DNA of 64,000 bases from Candidatus Brachybacter algidus (lineage in GTDB: Bacteria > Bacteroidota > Bacteroidia > Chitinophagales > Saprospiraceae): NCBI GenBank assembly GCA_016711705.1, contig JADJSK010000002.1, forward strand, positions 372,001 through 436,000, read 5' to 3'. Below the pieces are notes generated by a model. The model saw only the letters and a program-made list of their open reading frames with translations, ran no database searches and was not told the DNA's origin. Numbering within the stretch: position 1 is the stretch's first letter; each line of letters begins with the position of its first letter. This document shows positions 27,467 to 36,452 of the stretch, in pieces. The translations under genes were made by a program, and so were the position numbers.

Positions 27467-27877
27467 TTATTTAATTAAACCTATTTGATACAGCATGGTA
27501 GATTTAGATTTTTCATCTACATCACTTTCCTGAATGTTCTTCTTAATAAATGAAATGTCCGCTTGAATGTTTTGATAATAATTTAATATTTTGGGAGCTT
27601 TGCTTTGGATTAGTGCTCGTACATATCTAGCATCAATCTGCTGCGGATATTTTGAAATATGGGTTTCTAGCGCTTGCTTACCCTTATTAAAATAATCTAG
27701 TTTCTTATATGGATTCATTGTGTAATTTGCCATTTGCATGATACCACAATAAAGATAAGGTTTGCCATCAACCCTAACATCATTTTTATATTTAGTGAGA
27801 AATGCAGTAAGTTTTGATTCAGTATTTGTGTTATGAAATTCTGACCTTAACACCATCATGTAATTATCCTGTTCCAT
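27467..27877 (-). CDS. conserved-looking small protein within the crt operon
   Basis: The 136-residue soluble, helical protein has no signal peptide. It has TPR-like phrasing (YKKLDYFNKGKQALETHISKYP, QIDARYVRALIQ) and is probably an alpha-solenoid fragment. It lies 18 bases after crtB and 6 bases before crtZ, so it is clearly part of the operon. I recognise no enzyme family. A role as an assembly or regulatory partner of the carotenoid enzymes is a guess from position only. Confidence 0.7.
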   Translation of the reverse strand: MEQDNYMMVLRSEFHNTNTESKLTAFLTKYKNDVRVDGKPYLYCGIMQMANYTMNPYKKLDYFNKGKQALETHISKYPQQIDARYVRALIQSKAPKILNYYQNIQADISFIKKNIQESDVDEKSKSTMLYQIGLIK

Positions 27878-27895
27878 ATAAAGCCAAATTATTGG

Positions 27896-28732
27896 TTACA
27901 GTATATTTACTTTGTACCGAATATATGTTTTAACCACCAAAAACATTTTCACAGAATTAGAGATCCTGATGCGATTGTTAAGAATAGATTCCACGCCCTT
28001 CCTTTCTATCTTTCTTAGCAAGACAACGTAATATTTGTAAGCCAGATAAACTCCAAGACGGGCTGTCAGAGGAAGTTTTCGTATTCCAATCTTTGCCTCG
28101 TAAAAGTCCTCACGTATCTCATCTATGATTTCCTTCGTAGCTTTTTCATTCAGATCATCAAAGGCTACATTTGGAAAGTAAGATCTGCCAAGTAACTCAT
28201 TATCCGCTCTAAAATCTCTTAAAAAGTTAACTTTCTGGAAGGCAGATCCAAGTTTGGTCGCATAACTTTTTAAAGCATTATATTCGTTAATATCTCCATT
28301 CACAAATACTTTCAGGCACATCAGGCCTACGACATCAGCGGAACCATAAATGTATTTTTCATAATCTTCTCTACTATGGTAATCAGATTTGTGCAGATCC
28401 ATCATCATACTTTCTAAAAATATATCTGAAAGTTCCTTTAGATCATATTTGTGAAGGATATGCTGAAATGAATTTAGTATCGGATTCAAGCTGATCTTTC
28501 TTTCAATCGCCAGATTGTAATCCCTAATAAATTCATCCATAAGCACAGCCCTGTCATATTGTCCAAAACTATCCACGATCTCATCTGCATACCTGACAAA
28601 CCCATAGATGGCATATATAGCATTCCTGATAGATGGATGGAATAGCTTTATTCCCAACGAAAACGAAGTACTGTAACGTCGAGTTACATGATGACTTATT
28701 TCGAAACTGCTTTGATCAAATAACTCTTTCAT
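27896..28732 (-). CDS. crtB: phytoene synthase
   Basis: The 278-residue squalene/phytoene synthase fold has both aspartate-rich sites: DEIVD (Asp50-Asp54) and LRDFRADNELLGRSYFP (Asp173, Asp177). It joins two geranylgeranyl diphosphates head to head to give phytoene. The start overlaps the end of crtI by 17 bases, showing translational coupling. The family also includes squalene and dehydrosqualene synthases, but the neighbouring CrtI, CrtY and CrtZ fix the C40 assignment. Confidence 0.92.
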   Translation of the reverse strand: MKELFDQSSFEISHHVTRRYSTSFSLGIKLFHPSIRNAIYAIYGFVRYADEIVDSFGQYDRAVLMDEFIRDYNLAIERKISLNPILNSFQHILHKYDLKELSDIFLESMMMDLHKSDYHSREDYEKYIYGSADVVGLMCLKVFVNGDINEYNALKSYATKLGSAFQKVNFLRDFRADNELLGRSYFPNVAFDDLNEKATKEIIDEIREDFYEAKIGIRKLPLTARLGVYLAYKYYVVLLRKIERKGVESILNNRIRISNSVKMFLVVKTYIRYKVNIL

Positions 28733-30200
28733 GGTATTTTTGTATCAATTCACTAACTATTTTTCCAGATATAAGACTAGGAGGTATGCCTGGTCCGGGT
28801 ATCGTAAGTTGGCCCGTAAAATATAAATTTTTCACCTTATTGCTTTTCATTCGTGGTCTTAGGATGTGAGTCTGCAACAGCGTATTAGCTAGTCCATAAG
28901 CGTTCCCCTTATAAGAATTATAATCCTTTACAAAATCATCTACTCCGTAGGACTCATAAAACACTATATTATCTAATACATTTTGACCGGTTATAAATTC
29001 CAACCGATGGATAATCAGATCAAAGTATTTTTTCCGTACTTCTTTATCTTCTTTTAATCCCGGAGCAATTGGCATTAAAAATATTCCCGCCTCATGCCCC
29101 TCAGGAGCGCAAGTTTCATCAGTGATACTTGGAAAGCTAGCATAGAATAAAGGATCTTCAGGCCATGAGGCATCGTCATAGATCGTCCTGGCATGCTCTT
29201 CGAAGTCGGAATCAAAAAATAGTGTATGATGAGATAAATTACTTAACTTTTTATCAAATGCCACATAAAATAGTAATGCCGATGGTGCGAAAGTCTTCCG
29301 CTCCCAATACCTCTGGCTATATTGCCTGTTCGCTTCCGGTAGCAGCGTCTCAGTATGTGCATAGTCTGCACTACTTAACAAGATATCACAATCAAAATCT
29401 CCATTATCTGTTGAGACCATTGACGCCTTATTATTTGTAACTTCAATTGAATTAACACTGATATCAGTCATAATCTTCACTCCTAAACTCTGAGCAAGTT
29501 GAATCATTGCCTCTATCACTTTGTACATACCTCCTTTTGGATGCCATGTGCCCAGTTCAAAATCAGCATAATTCATAAAATTATAAAATGCTGGAGTATT
29601 AGAAGGTTTAGCACCAAGAAAAAGTACAGGAAATTCAAGGATCTTCTGTAGTTTTTTATTCCTTATGTATTGAGCAATCTGTGTTTTGACAGACTTAAAG
29701 AATAAGCCCAACTTCATAGCTGTGGCTGGAGTTATGATCTCAAATATACTTTCTCCTGGTTGGTACACAAGCTCCTGCATTGCAATCTCATAATTGCTTT
29801 TAGCATTAGAAAGGAATTTACCCAACTTTTTAGCACTACCCGGTTCAACAGCATCAAAAGTATTGCTGATCTTTTCTATTGAATCTCCAATGAGGACTGA
29901 ATCATTTTGACCAAAATAAACCTGATAGGCGGGATCTAATTTGTCAAGTGCATAATAATCTGATACCTGAGTGTCGAAATCTTTAAAAAAACTTTCAAAT
30001 ACATCAGGCATCCAGTAGAATGTCGGGCCAATATCAAAAGTAAAACCGTCTCTTTTTAACTGTCTTGCGCGGCCTCCCGCTTGCGTATTTTTTTCCAAGA
30101 TAGTAACTTCATAACCAGCTTTAGCCAAGTAACTGGCTGCTGCCAGACCTGAAAAACCTGCTCCTATTATTATTACTTTTTTATTTTTGTTTTGCTCCAC
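28716..30200 (-). CDS. crtI: phytoene desaturase
   Basis: The 494-residue CrtI-type FAD enzyme begins with the dinucleotide motif VIIGAGFSGLAAASYLAKAG and AGGRARQLKRDGFTFDIGPT. The C-terminal FAD signature is LYFTGQLTIPGPGIPPSLISG. It introduces the double bonds that convert phytoene to lycopene. It is the first gene of the crt operon, divergent from the MarR gene across a 116-base spacer holding palindromic operator-like sequence. Confidence 0.94.
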   Translation of the reverse strand: MEQNKNKKVIIIGAGFSGLAAASYLAKAGYEVTILEKNTQAGGRARQLKRDGFTFDIGPTFYWMPDVFESFFKDFDTQVSDYYALDKLDPAYQVYFGQNDSVLIGDSIEKISNTFDAVEPGSAKKLGKFLSNAKSNYEIAMQELVYQPGESIFEIITPATAMKLGLFFKSVKTQIAQYIRNKKLQKILEFPVLFLGAKPSNTPAFYNFMNYADFELGTWHPKGGMYKVIEAMIQLAQSLGVKIMTDISVNSIEVTNNKASMVSTDNGDFDCDILLSSADYAHTETLLPEANRQYSQRYWERKTFAPSALLFYVAFDKKLSNLSHHTLFFDSDFEEHARTIYDDASWPEDPLFYASFPSITDETCAPEGHEAGIFLMPIAPGLKEDKEVRKKYFDLIIHRLEFITGQNVLDNIVFYESYGVDDFVKDYNSYKGNAYGLANTLLQTHILRPRMKSNKVKNLYFTGQLTIPGPGIPPSLISGKIVSELIQKYHERVI

Positions 30201-30225
30201 TAGTGCTATAATATAATATTTTTCA

Positions 30226-30297
30226 CAAATATAGTATGTTTATGCACTACATTGTATATGTATCATACAATATTGTACTAAATATTTTATATCTTTG
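30226..30297. promoter_or_regulatory. divergent crtI/marR promoter region with operator palindromes
   Basis: On the minus strand TATATTTG (30233-30226) fits the -7 consensus for crtI. On the plus strand TATCTTTG (30290-30297) fits it for the MarR gene. Between them are ATTGTAT-N7-ATACAAT (30251-30271) and the overlapping perfect palindrome TACAATATTGTA (30266-30277). These positions would cover the -33 region of both promoters, as expected for an autoregulating MarR repressor. Confidence 0.65.
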
Positions 30298-30316
30298 CAA
30301 TTTACAAATTAAAGCT

Positions 30317-31021
30317 ATGGGAAAAAAGGAAATTTTATTAGAGTTGGTGGATCAATTTTATGAATTCTCAAATGCACGACCAGACGATAAGGAGTGTACC
30401 ATGACTGATTTTCTTGGATATTTAAATGCCAAAAATAAAGTTTTGCCCATTTCAATGAGAAAGTTTGAAGGCCAAGAAGAAGGATGGCTGAAGGAAAACC
30501 ATCGCAAAGTAAATAATGACATTTCAATCCTAATGGTCTTTATGTATCGCTATGCTAAAGGTTACATTAAGAAAGCGTTGAGGGATAGCGTTCTTCAAAC
30601 ACCTGAAGAATTTACCTTTCTGATCACGTTAATGACTTATACCAGTATGACCAAAACCCAGTTAATCAACTCTCAAATAATGGAGAAGACTTCCGGCACG
30701 GAGATCATCAAAAGACTTTTTAAACTGGGCTTAATAGACGAAAAGGATGATCATGATGATAGAAGAAGCAAACAAGTGTTTATCACAGAACTAGGGAGAA
30801 ATGAAATTATATCTTTGCTACCTGTCATTGATACTGTGGCAGATATTGTGATCGCCAACCTATCAATCGAAGAAAGAAATTCGCTGGCATATCTTCTAAA
30901 TAAAATGGACCACTATCACAATGATATTTTTCAGAACAAAAAAAACGTAGAGTTACAACTTTTGGTTTATTCAGGGGAATCTTATGTTTATAAAAGTAAC
31001 TTGAATAGTGCTGATCGTTAG
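30317..31021 (+). CDS. MarR family regulator, likely of the crt operon
   Basis: The product is 234 residues from the ATG at 30317. The longer frame from 30236 would start inside the promoter region. The winged helix-turn-helix lies at about residues 95-160 (MTYTSMTKTQLINSQIMEKTSGTEIIKRLFKLGLIDEKDDHDD), with the basic wing DDRRSKQVFITELGRNEI. Flanking helices form the dimer interface. MarR proteins bind palindromes and usually repress a divergent operon until a ligand binds. The spacer to crtI contains such palindromes, so control of carotenoid synthesis is likely. Confidence 0.85.
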   Translation: MGKKEILLELVDQFYEFSNARPDDKECTMTDFLGYLNAKNKVLPISMRKFEGQEEGWLKENHRKVNNDISILMVFMYRYAKGYIKKALRDSVLQTPEEFTFLITLMTYTSMTKTQLINSQIMEKTSGTEIIKRLFKLGLIDEKDDHDDRRSKQVFITELGRNEIISLLPVIDTVADIVIANLSIEERNSLAYLLNKMDHYHNDIFQNKKNVELQLLVYSGESYVYKSNLNSADR

Positions 31022-31037
31022 AAACATAAATTTCCCA

Positions 31038-31511
31038 TTATTTTTTCAAAATATCGTTACTGTTTAAGACAATCTTGAGTTTATTCAAAAAAGGTTGGTC
31101 CGCTTGCTGTTTATCAATCAAATGAAATCTATATTTAGTTAAATAAAGAAATAGAAACTCACCTCTATCTGCATAAGCATACAATTCCTTTATAAAAAAT
31201 GAAGTTGAACTACCATTTTGAGAAATAGTCATTTCTTCAAAATTATTTAATTCAAATTTCATAATTCCTTTTTTGTGCATTGAAGCGATCTGGTTCACGT
31301 ATATCCAAGGTCTCAGCAATAAGAATACTCCACCCAATAAATACAGAAATGATTTTTTTTCAAAAGCCTGAATTGGAAAAATCATAAACAAGAAAACAAG
31401 GATCAAAGTCACTCCAACAATTGGGTTAATATAAGTAAATCCAAAAGCAAAATAATGTCTCAGTATTGCTTTCTTATACTCTTGCTTTGATATTTCCTGT
31501 GTAAATTCCAT
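31038..31511 (-). CDS. YcxB-like membrane protein
   Basis: The 157-residue protein has two adjacent membrane helices (about 25-45 and 52-70). A C-terminal cytoplasmic domain (MKFELNNFEEMTISQNGSSTSFFIKELYAYADRGEFLFLYLT) resembles the YcxB-like domain. The function of that domain is unknown. It is convergent with the MarR gene, 16 bases apart. The assignment is based on general pattern only. Confidence 0.55.
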   Translation of the reverse strand: MEFTQEISKQEYKKAILRHYFAFGFTYINPIVGVTLILVFLFMIFPIQAFEKKSFLYLLGGVFLLLRPWIYVNQIASMHKKGIMKFELNNFEEMTISQNGSSTSFFIKELYAYADRGEFLFLYLTKYRFHLIDKQQADQPFLNKLKIVLNSNDILKK

Positions 31512-31688
31512 ATTTTCCTTACTATTGAAAAGTCTTTTATTTTATTAAAAGGCAAAATAACATTTATTCTTTCCAGCTTTTACCAAAATTCAATTTTATT
31601 TTTATTAAATAAACAACACGTTATTTTCTAAACATTTTTTTTACTTTTACCCTAGACAAGATCATTAAAACCAAACAAAAACACCACT

Positions 31689-33383
31689 ATGTCAACACTT
31701 TTTCGTAAAAAATCAATTGCTAAAATCCTTATTGATGCAGAATCAGGCCTTAGTGATAGCCATGGTATAGGTTTAAAAAAAGTACTTGGAGTAAAAGATC
31801 TTACTGCATTGGGCATAGCAGCTGTCATCGGAGCTGGCGTATTCAGTAGTATTGGAAAGGCTTCGTTTGATGGTGGACCAGGGGTCATGTTTCTATATAT
31901 ATTTACTGCTATAGCTTGTGGATTCGCGGCACTGTGTTATGCAGAGTTTGCATCTACTGTTCCTGTATCAGGCAGCGCCTATACATATTCTTATGTAGCG
32001 TTTGGGGAGATCTTCGCATGGATCATCGGATGGGATCTATTGATGGAATATGCCATTGGTAATATTGCTGTGGCTATTTCATGGAGTGATTACTTTACTA
32101 ATCTAACTAGCAAAGCAGGAATTCACATTCCCGACTGGCTTACTATGGATTATTCAACAGCTCATACTGGATTTACAAAAGTAAGTGAAGCTATTGCCTC
32201 TGGGATCAGTACTTCTGCAATGGATGCCATCGATTTATCTAGATATTATGCATGGCTCAATGCTCCAACTCTTGGAGGCTTGCATCTGATAGCTGATATA
32301 CCGGCAATGCTAATAGTAGTTTTAATTACCTATATTGTATATAGAGGAATAAAGGAATCTCGACGTGCAAGCAATGTCATGGTGTTAATTAAATTAGCTA
32401 TTATTTTACTTGTCATTATTCTCGGTGCATTTTATATTAACACGGACAATTGGACGCCATTCACACCAACAGGCGTTACCGGTATCCTTAAAGGGGTATC
32501 TGCAGTATTCTTTGCCTACATCGGTTTTGATGCAATTAGTACGACAGCTGAAGAATGTAAAGATCCGCAACGGGATCTACCGCGCGGTATGATTTATGCC
32601 CTCATTATATGCACAGTACTTTATGTGGCATTATCTTTGGTATTAACCGGAATGGTTCATTATACAAAACTGAATGTTGGTGATCCACTTGCCATGGTAT
32701 TTGATGCTGTAGATTTAAAATTTGTTTCTGCAATTGTGGCAGGAAGCGCCATAATTGCCACAGCGGGAGTTCTTTTGGTATTCCAATTGGGCCAACCAAG
32801 GATCTGGATGAGTATGAGTCGAGATGGTTTATTGCCTAAGGTCTTTTCAAAGATCCACCCAAAATATGGTACGCCATCCTTTTCAACTATACTGACAGGA
32901 TTTTTAGTGGCAGTTCCGGCATTGTTTTTAAATCTTGATGTTGTTTTAGCATTAACCAGTATTGGCACTTTGTTTGCCTTTGTACTTGTTTGTGGTGGTA
33001 TATTGGTGCTTCAGCAACAGAAGGACAGGCCTGAAAGTAAGTTTAAGGTTCCATACGTCAATGCTCAGTTTATTTTTCCGGTAGCTCTTGCCGGCACACT
33101 GGCTTTGATTTTCTACTATTATCCGACTTACTTTTCAGATATATTTGCATGGGAAACCTTTCCGATGATCATATTCTGGATTGTAGTAATAGTTCTTTGT
33201 GTCTACACCATAAAAAATAAATTCTCGTTAATTCCAATTCTGGGTCTTGTAAGTTGTTTTTATCTCATGGCGCAGGAGAGTCACACAAACTGGATGCGTT
33301 TTATAATTTGGTTGGCAATCGGACTTGTGGTTTACTTTCTATATGGATACTCACATAGTAAGTTGAGTAAATCTGAAAGTTAG
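31689..33383 (+). CDS. APC superfamily amino acid permease
   Basis: The 564-residue protein has at least 12 membrane helices. The APC signature lies in helix 1 (VKDLTALGIAAVIGAGVFSSIGKAS). Further family phrases are FAALCYAEFASTVPVSGSAYTYSYVAFGE and YIGFDAISTTAEECKDPQRDLPRGMI, which place it with cationic amino acid transporter (CAT/YfnA)-type permeases. The cytoplasmic N-terminus is short and the C-terminus is extended by extra hydrophobic segments. It takes up amino acids across the inner membrane, and the exact substrate cannot be read. A heptamer array starts inside its stop codon. Confidence 0.92.
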   Translation: MSTLFRKKSIAKILIDAESGLSDSHGIGLKKVLGVKDLTALGIAAVIGAGVFSSIGKASFDGGPGVMFLYIFTAIACGFAALCYAEFASTVPVSGSAYTYSYVAFGEIFAWIIGWDLLMEYAIGNIAVAISWSDYFTNLTSKAGIHIPDWLTMDYSTAHTGFTKVSEAIASGISTSAMDAIDLSRYYAWLNAPTLGGLHLIADIPAMLIVVLITYIVYRGIKESRRASNVMVLIKLAIILLVIILGAFYINTDNWTPFTPTGVTGILKGVSAVFFAYIGFDAISTTAEECKDPQRDLPRGMIYALIICTVLYVALSLVLTGMVHYTKLNVGDPLAMVFDAVDLKFVSAIVAGSAIIATAGVLLVFQLGQPRIWMSMSRDGLLPKVFSKIHPKYGTPSFSTILTGFLVAVPALFLNLDVVLALTSIGTLFAFVLVCGGILVLQQQKDRPESKFKVPYVNAQFIFPVALAGTLALIFYYYPTYFSDIFAWETFPMIIFWIVVIVLCVYTIKNKFSLIPILGLVSCFYLMAQESHTNWMRFIIWLAIGLVVYFLYGYSHSKLSKSES

Positions 33384-33458
33384 TAGTCAGTAGTCAGTGT
33401 TCACTAATCAGTAATCAGAGGTTAGATGCTAGAGCTTAAATGCTAAAGGCTAATTGCT
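33382..33458. repeat. heptamer array starting inside the permease stop codon
   Basis: Eleven 7-base units in phase: AGTAGTC twice, AGTGTTC, ACTAATC, AGTAATC, AGAGGTT, AGATGCT, AGAGCTT, AAATGCT, AAAGGCT, AATTGCT. The first unit begins at the second base of the TAG stop (33381-33383). The units drift gradually but the phase never slips. The rest of the 347-base gap (33459-33730) shows no gene. Confidence 0.85.
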
Positions 33459-33730
33459 GGGGGATAGATGCTGAAAGTTTGACGTTGGAAGTTGGTGTCA
33501 AATATGATCTTTTTGATTTTCTGAAAAAAAAAATAATCTGCTAATACAATTTGAAATCAGCAGGGTAGTGGAGTACAATTATCTGTGGTGATATTCTGGC
33601 AAGTTGCTTAACACTAAAACACTTTCTTAAAATGTCTATCAATTTGCAATACAAAGCAATAATTTTGAATAACTTTAAGCTTATTATTTAAATATCGAAA
33701 CTCAAATATTGGCAGCAAAATAGTTTAAAT

Positions 33731-34231
33731 ATGACCTTAGGAGAATTTATAATTTGGCTGGGATCTTCCCCTCAATACATCATCGGATACTTTTTATTGA
33801 TGCCGGCAATGGCAGCACTGATGTGGTTTATCGCCAAAGACCAAGGCCATTTATCTCCATGGAAATACGTCTATACGACGATCCTATATGCCGTTTGTAT
33901 TCCGGGTATTGCTTCTGTAGCTTTCAATATTTACCTGTTTGCATTTCAAAGGCAGGACATTTATGCGACTAATTTATTTGTGCAAGTGCTTCCCATTTTA
34001 TCCATGTTGGTCACTATTTGGCTCATGAAGCAAAATGTAGATTTCAAACTTTTGCCGGGATTTGATAGATTGAGCCAGTTGATCACCATCATATTCTGTG
34101 CCTTACTGATCATGTGGCTGGCAGATAAAGTCAGGATTTATTCATTTACATATGTGCCACTTTGGCAAATACTTCTGATACTGGGAGGTTTGATCCTGGC
34201 GATCAGATATGCGTGGCAGAAGCTGGTATAA
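33731..34231 (+). CDS. conserved-type membrane protein of unknown function
   Basis: The 166-residue protein is almost entirely hydrophobic, with about five membrane helices: near the N-terminus (YIIGYFLLMPAMAALMWFIA), at 40-65, 80-98, 115-130 and 140-160. Short charged loops include KDQGHLSPWKY. I recognise no family motif. It stands alone between two repeat-containing spacers. Confidence 0.7.
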   Translation: MTLGEFIIWLGSSPQYIIGYFLLMPAMAALMWFIAKDQGHLSPWKYVYTTILYAVCIPGIASVAFNIYLFAFQRQDIYATNLFVQVLPILSMLVTIWLMKQNVDFKLLPGFDRLSQLITIIFCALLIMWLADKVRIYSFTYVPLWQILLILGGLILAIRYAWQKLV

Positions 34232-34298
34232 ATTATAGTATTCTAGTTTCAGAGATATAAATAAACTCTAAAACTATTGATATTACTCAATTTAAGTT

Positions 34299-34326
34299 AG
34301 AAATTAGAAATTAGAAGTCAGAATGA
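34299..34326. repeat. short heptamer array
   Basis: Four in-phase 7-base units: AGAAATT, AGAAATT, AGAAGTC, AGAATGA. Confidence 0.6.
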
Positions 34327-34479
34327 GACTTCGAAGATTGAGTGTGGCAAAGGAAAACATTTAGTTAAATTTGAAATATTTACAAATTAGTCCAACGAAT
34401 AGAATAACAGTTATTAGATTATAGTAAGTGTTTTCCGTATTGATTTTGTAAATTACTTTTTAAATAAAAATCTTGTATT

Positions 34480-34956
34480 ATGAAGAATTTAATCTTACCC
34501 TTACTTTTATTTGCATCGCTCATAATTTCTTGCACTAAAGAAAATCCTCCTATCATTGAAGTTCCTATAGTAATTCCCGACACCGTAACCACTCCCGATA
34601 CTATAATCAACCCTTACGTTAAATATACATATGAAGGAAATTGGAGATACACAGATTACAAAATTGTTCAAAACGTAGGGATAGTGCAAATTGACACTAC
34701 ATATCCCGGCATACTCGAACTGAATATCTCAAGTGACACTATAAAAGAAATTCCAGATTTCCACTATTTGAAGAAAAGTGATCTAATTCAAGATTCAATG
34801 GTCTGGATGAGAGCTTTTATTTATCTAAATTTGGGAGCTAGAATTGACTTAAGCACTGATGAGAAAGAAGTAAAATATCTTCGTGAGTTTTATAGCCCCC
34901 AAGGAGGTCCCAGTCGATTTTATTTTGAAGGTAATAGGAATTTAGCACCCATTTAA
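34480..34956 (+). CDS. lipoprotein of unknown function
   Basis: The 158-residue product has a short signal peptide and lipobox (LLFASLIISC, Cys18). A Pro/Thr/Ile-rich linker (PPIIEVPIVIPDTVTTPDTI) follows. The remaining domain is beta-rich (YTYEGNWRYTDYKIVQ onward) and similar in style to small periplasmic or outer-membrane lipoproteins. No family is recognised. A strong bidirectional hairpin ends this gene and the opposing acpP. Confidence 0.7.
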   Translation: MKNLILPLLLFASLIISCTKENPPIIEVPIVIPDTVTTPDTIINPYVKYTYEGNWRYTDYKIVQNVGIVQIDTTYPGILELNISSDTIKEIPDFHYLKKSDLIQDSMVWMRAFIYLNLGARIDLSTDEKEVKYLREFYSPQGGPSRFYFEGNRNLAPI

Positions 34957-35014
34957 GTGTTCGTGTGCCTTAATCTAATAAAAATAAACTGCCACAAACT
35001 TACTTAAACAAAAA

Positions 35015-35038
35015 AACGACCGATTTGCACCGGTCGTT
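35015..35038. terminator. bidirectional rho-independent terminator
   Basis: AACGACCG (35015-35022) pairs perfectly with CGGTCGTT (35031-35038) across an 8-base loop. It is followed by CTCTTTT on the plus strand and by a run of T on the minus strand (complement of A at 35010-35016). It serves the lipoprotein gene and acpP, which are convergent. Confidence 0.85.
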
Positions 35039-35067
35039 CTCTTTTATCTCGATATATTAATAGGAGA

Positions 35068-35310
35068 TTACGCGCCTAACTGAGAATCAAGGTAAGTAAC
35101 TGCATCTCCTACTGTTTGAATTTGCTCAGCTTGCTCATCAGGAATAGAGATGTTAAACTCTTTTTCTAACTCCATGATCAATTCTACAGTATCCAAAGAG
35201 TCAGCGCCTAGATCGTTGGTAAAACTAGCTTCTAGAGTTACTTCAGACTCGTCAACTCCTAGTCTTTCAACTATAATATTTCTGACTTTTTCTTCAATAC
35301 TTTGTGACAT
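35068..35310 (-). CDS. acpP: acyl carrier protein
   Basis: The product is 80 residues from the ATG at 35310, giving the standard MSQSIEEKVRNIIVERLGV start. A longer frame from 35352 would add a non-homologous basic extension. The phosphopantetheine site is Ser38 in LGADSLDTVELIMELE. It carries acyl chains in fatty acid synthesis. It is normally next to fabF, but here it stands alone, about 250 bases from the divergent UbiA/PKS operon. It could supply that pathway, but its sequence is that of an ordinary fatty acid synthase carrier. Confidence 0.95.
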   Translation of the reverse strand: MSQSIEEKVRNIIVERLGVDESEVTLEASFTNDLGADSLDTVELIMELEKEFNISIPDEQAEQIQTVGDAVTYLDSQLGA

Positions 35311-35558
35311 TTTACGATTGTTTAAGTTTGATTTATAAAATTTAAGGTGCAAATTAAATCATTCCTACACCTATAAACAAAGTTTTGGAACAATTTTTTT
35401 CAAATCATTCAACAAAGCCTTACATATTCGAGTTCCTTCATTAGGAAGATTTTGCTTTATTTTAAGTTATTTGCAATATTACCGGTAGTTCAATATAGAA
35501 TAATCAGTAGATTGGGACATCTTTAAAGACTTATGTGTTACTCAAGATAAGATTACTA

Positions 35559-36452
35559 ATGAAAGAAATAAAGGGTGGAAACGGATTGGCAGATACGAAC
35601 AAATTAATGAGGATACCATTTTCTTATTTCCTGATGCCTGTATTCTTATTTGCCGTCAGTGAAGTCATACAACTTGATCTTTATTCATTGGTAATTAGTT
35701 TCATAGTGCTCCATATTTTCATTTACCCTGCCAGCAATGGATACAACAGCTATGTCGACAAAGATGAAAGCAGTATTGGTGGCCTCAGAAACCCACCTAA
35801 AGCTACTAAAAATCTTTTTTACCTTTCATTAGTTTTCGATATCATTGGCATTGGCCTTTCTCTGCTTTTAGGTTTTTATTTTTGCATGGGCATTATCTTA
35901 TACATGATTGCTTCAAGGGCCTATAGCTCTAAAGTTATCCGATTGAAGCGGTTTCCAATCCTCGGTTTTTTGACAGTAATTATATTTCAGGGTGGCTTCA
36001 CCTTCTTTTTGATATATAATGTTGTTGATGCAGTAGAATTCAGTTTTATTTGGCCCGACATCCTACTTTTGTTCATTAGCTCATTACTTATAGCTGGAGT
36101 ATACCCTATGACTCAGATATACCAACATGAAGCTGACAGAAATGACGGTGTCAATACGATTAGTATGGCCTTAGGCATCAGAGGAACTTTTATTTTTTCA
36201 TCGGGAATGTTTGCTGTAGCTTCAGCTTTATTCTATTGGTATCACTTTGTTAATGATACTTTATCATTTTTCTGGTATTATCTTTTGTTTCTTAGTCCTG
36301 TGCTGATTTATTTCACTTCCTGGTTTTTGAAAGTAATAAAGAATGAGTCTGCGGCTGACTATACCAATACCATGAGACTTAATTTAATCGCATCTACTTG
36401 TTTAAACGTATATTTCATGCTGAAGATCTTATTAAATAATAATATTATATGA
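35559..36452 (+). CDS. UbiA-type prenyltransferase-like membrane protein
   Basis: The product is about 297 residues from the ATG at 35559. A GTG at 35535 would add eight. It has eight or nine membrane helices with the two aspartate-rich loops of the UbiA superfamily in order: NGYNSYVDKDESSIGG (about residues 65-80) and QIYQHEADRNDGVNT (about 185-200). UbiA enzymes transfer a polyprenyl chain from its diphosphate to an aromatic ring in the membrane. The stop overlaps the start of the type III PKS gene by four bases (ATGA), so the two are translationally coupled. The likely acceptor is the PKS product. Confidence 0.85.
   Translation: MKEIKGGNGLADTNKLMRIPFSYFLMPVFLFAVSEVIQLDLYSLVISFIVLHIFIYPASNGYNSYVDKDESSIGGLRNPPKATKNLFYLSLVFDIIGIGLSLLLGFYFCMGIILYMIASRAYSSKVIRLKRFPILGFLTVIIFQGGFTFFLIYNVVDAVEFSFIWPDILLLFISSLLIAGVYPMTQIYQHEADRNDGVNTISMALGIRGTFIFSSGMFAVASALFYWYHFVNDTLSFFWYYLLFLSPVLIYFTSWFLKVIKNESAADYTNTMRLNLIASTCLNVYFMLKILLNNNII

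Noticed and set aside
35068..35310. acyl carrier protein as a dedicated PKS partner
   Set aside because: Its sequence is that of ordinary fatty acid synthesis AcpP, it faces away from the PKS operon, and type III PKS enzymes use CoA substrates directly.
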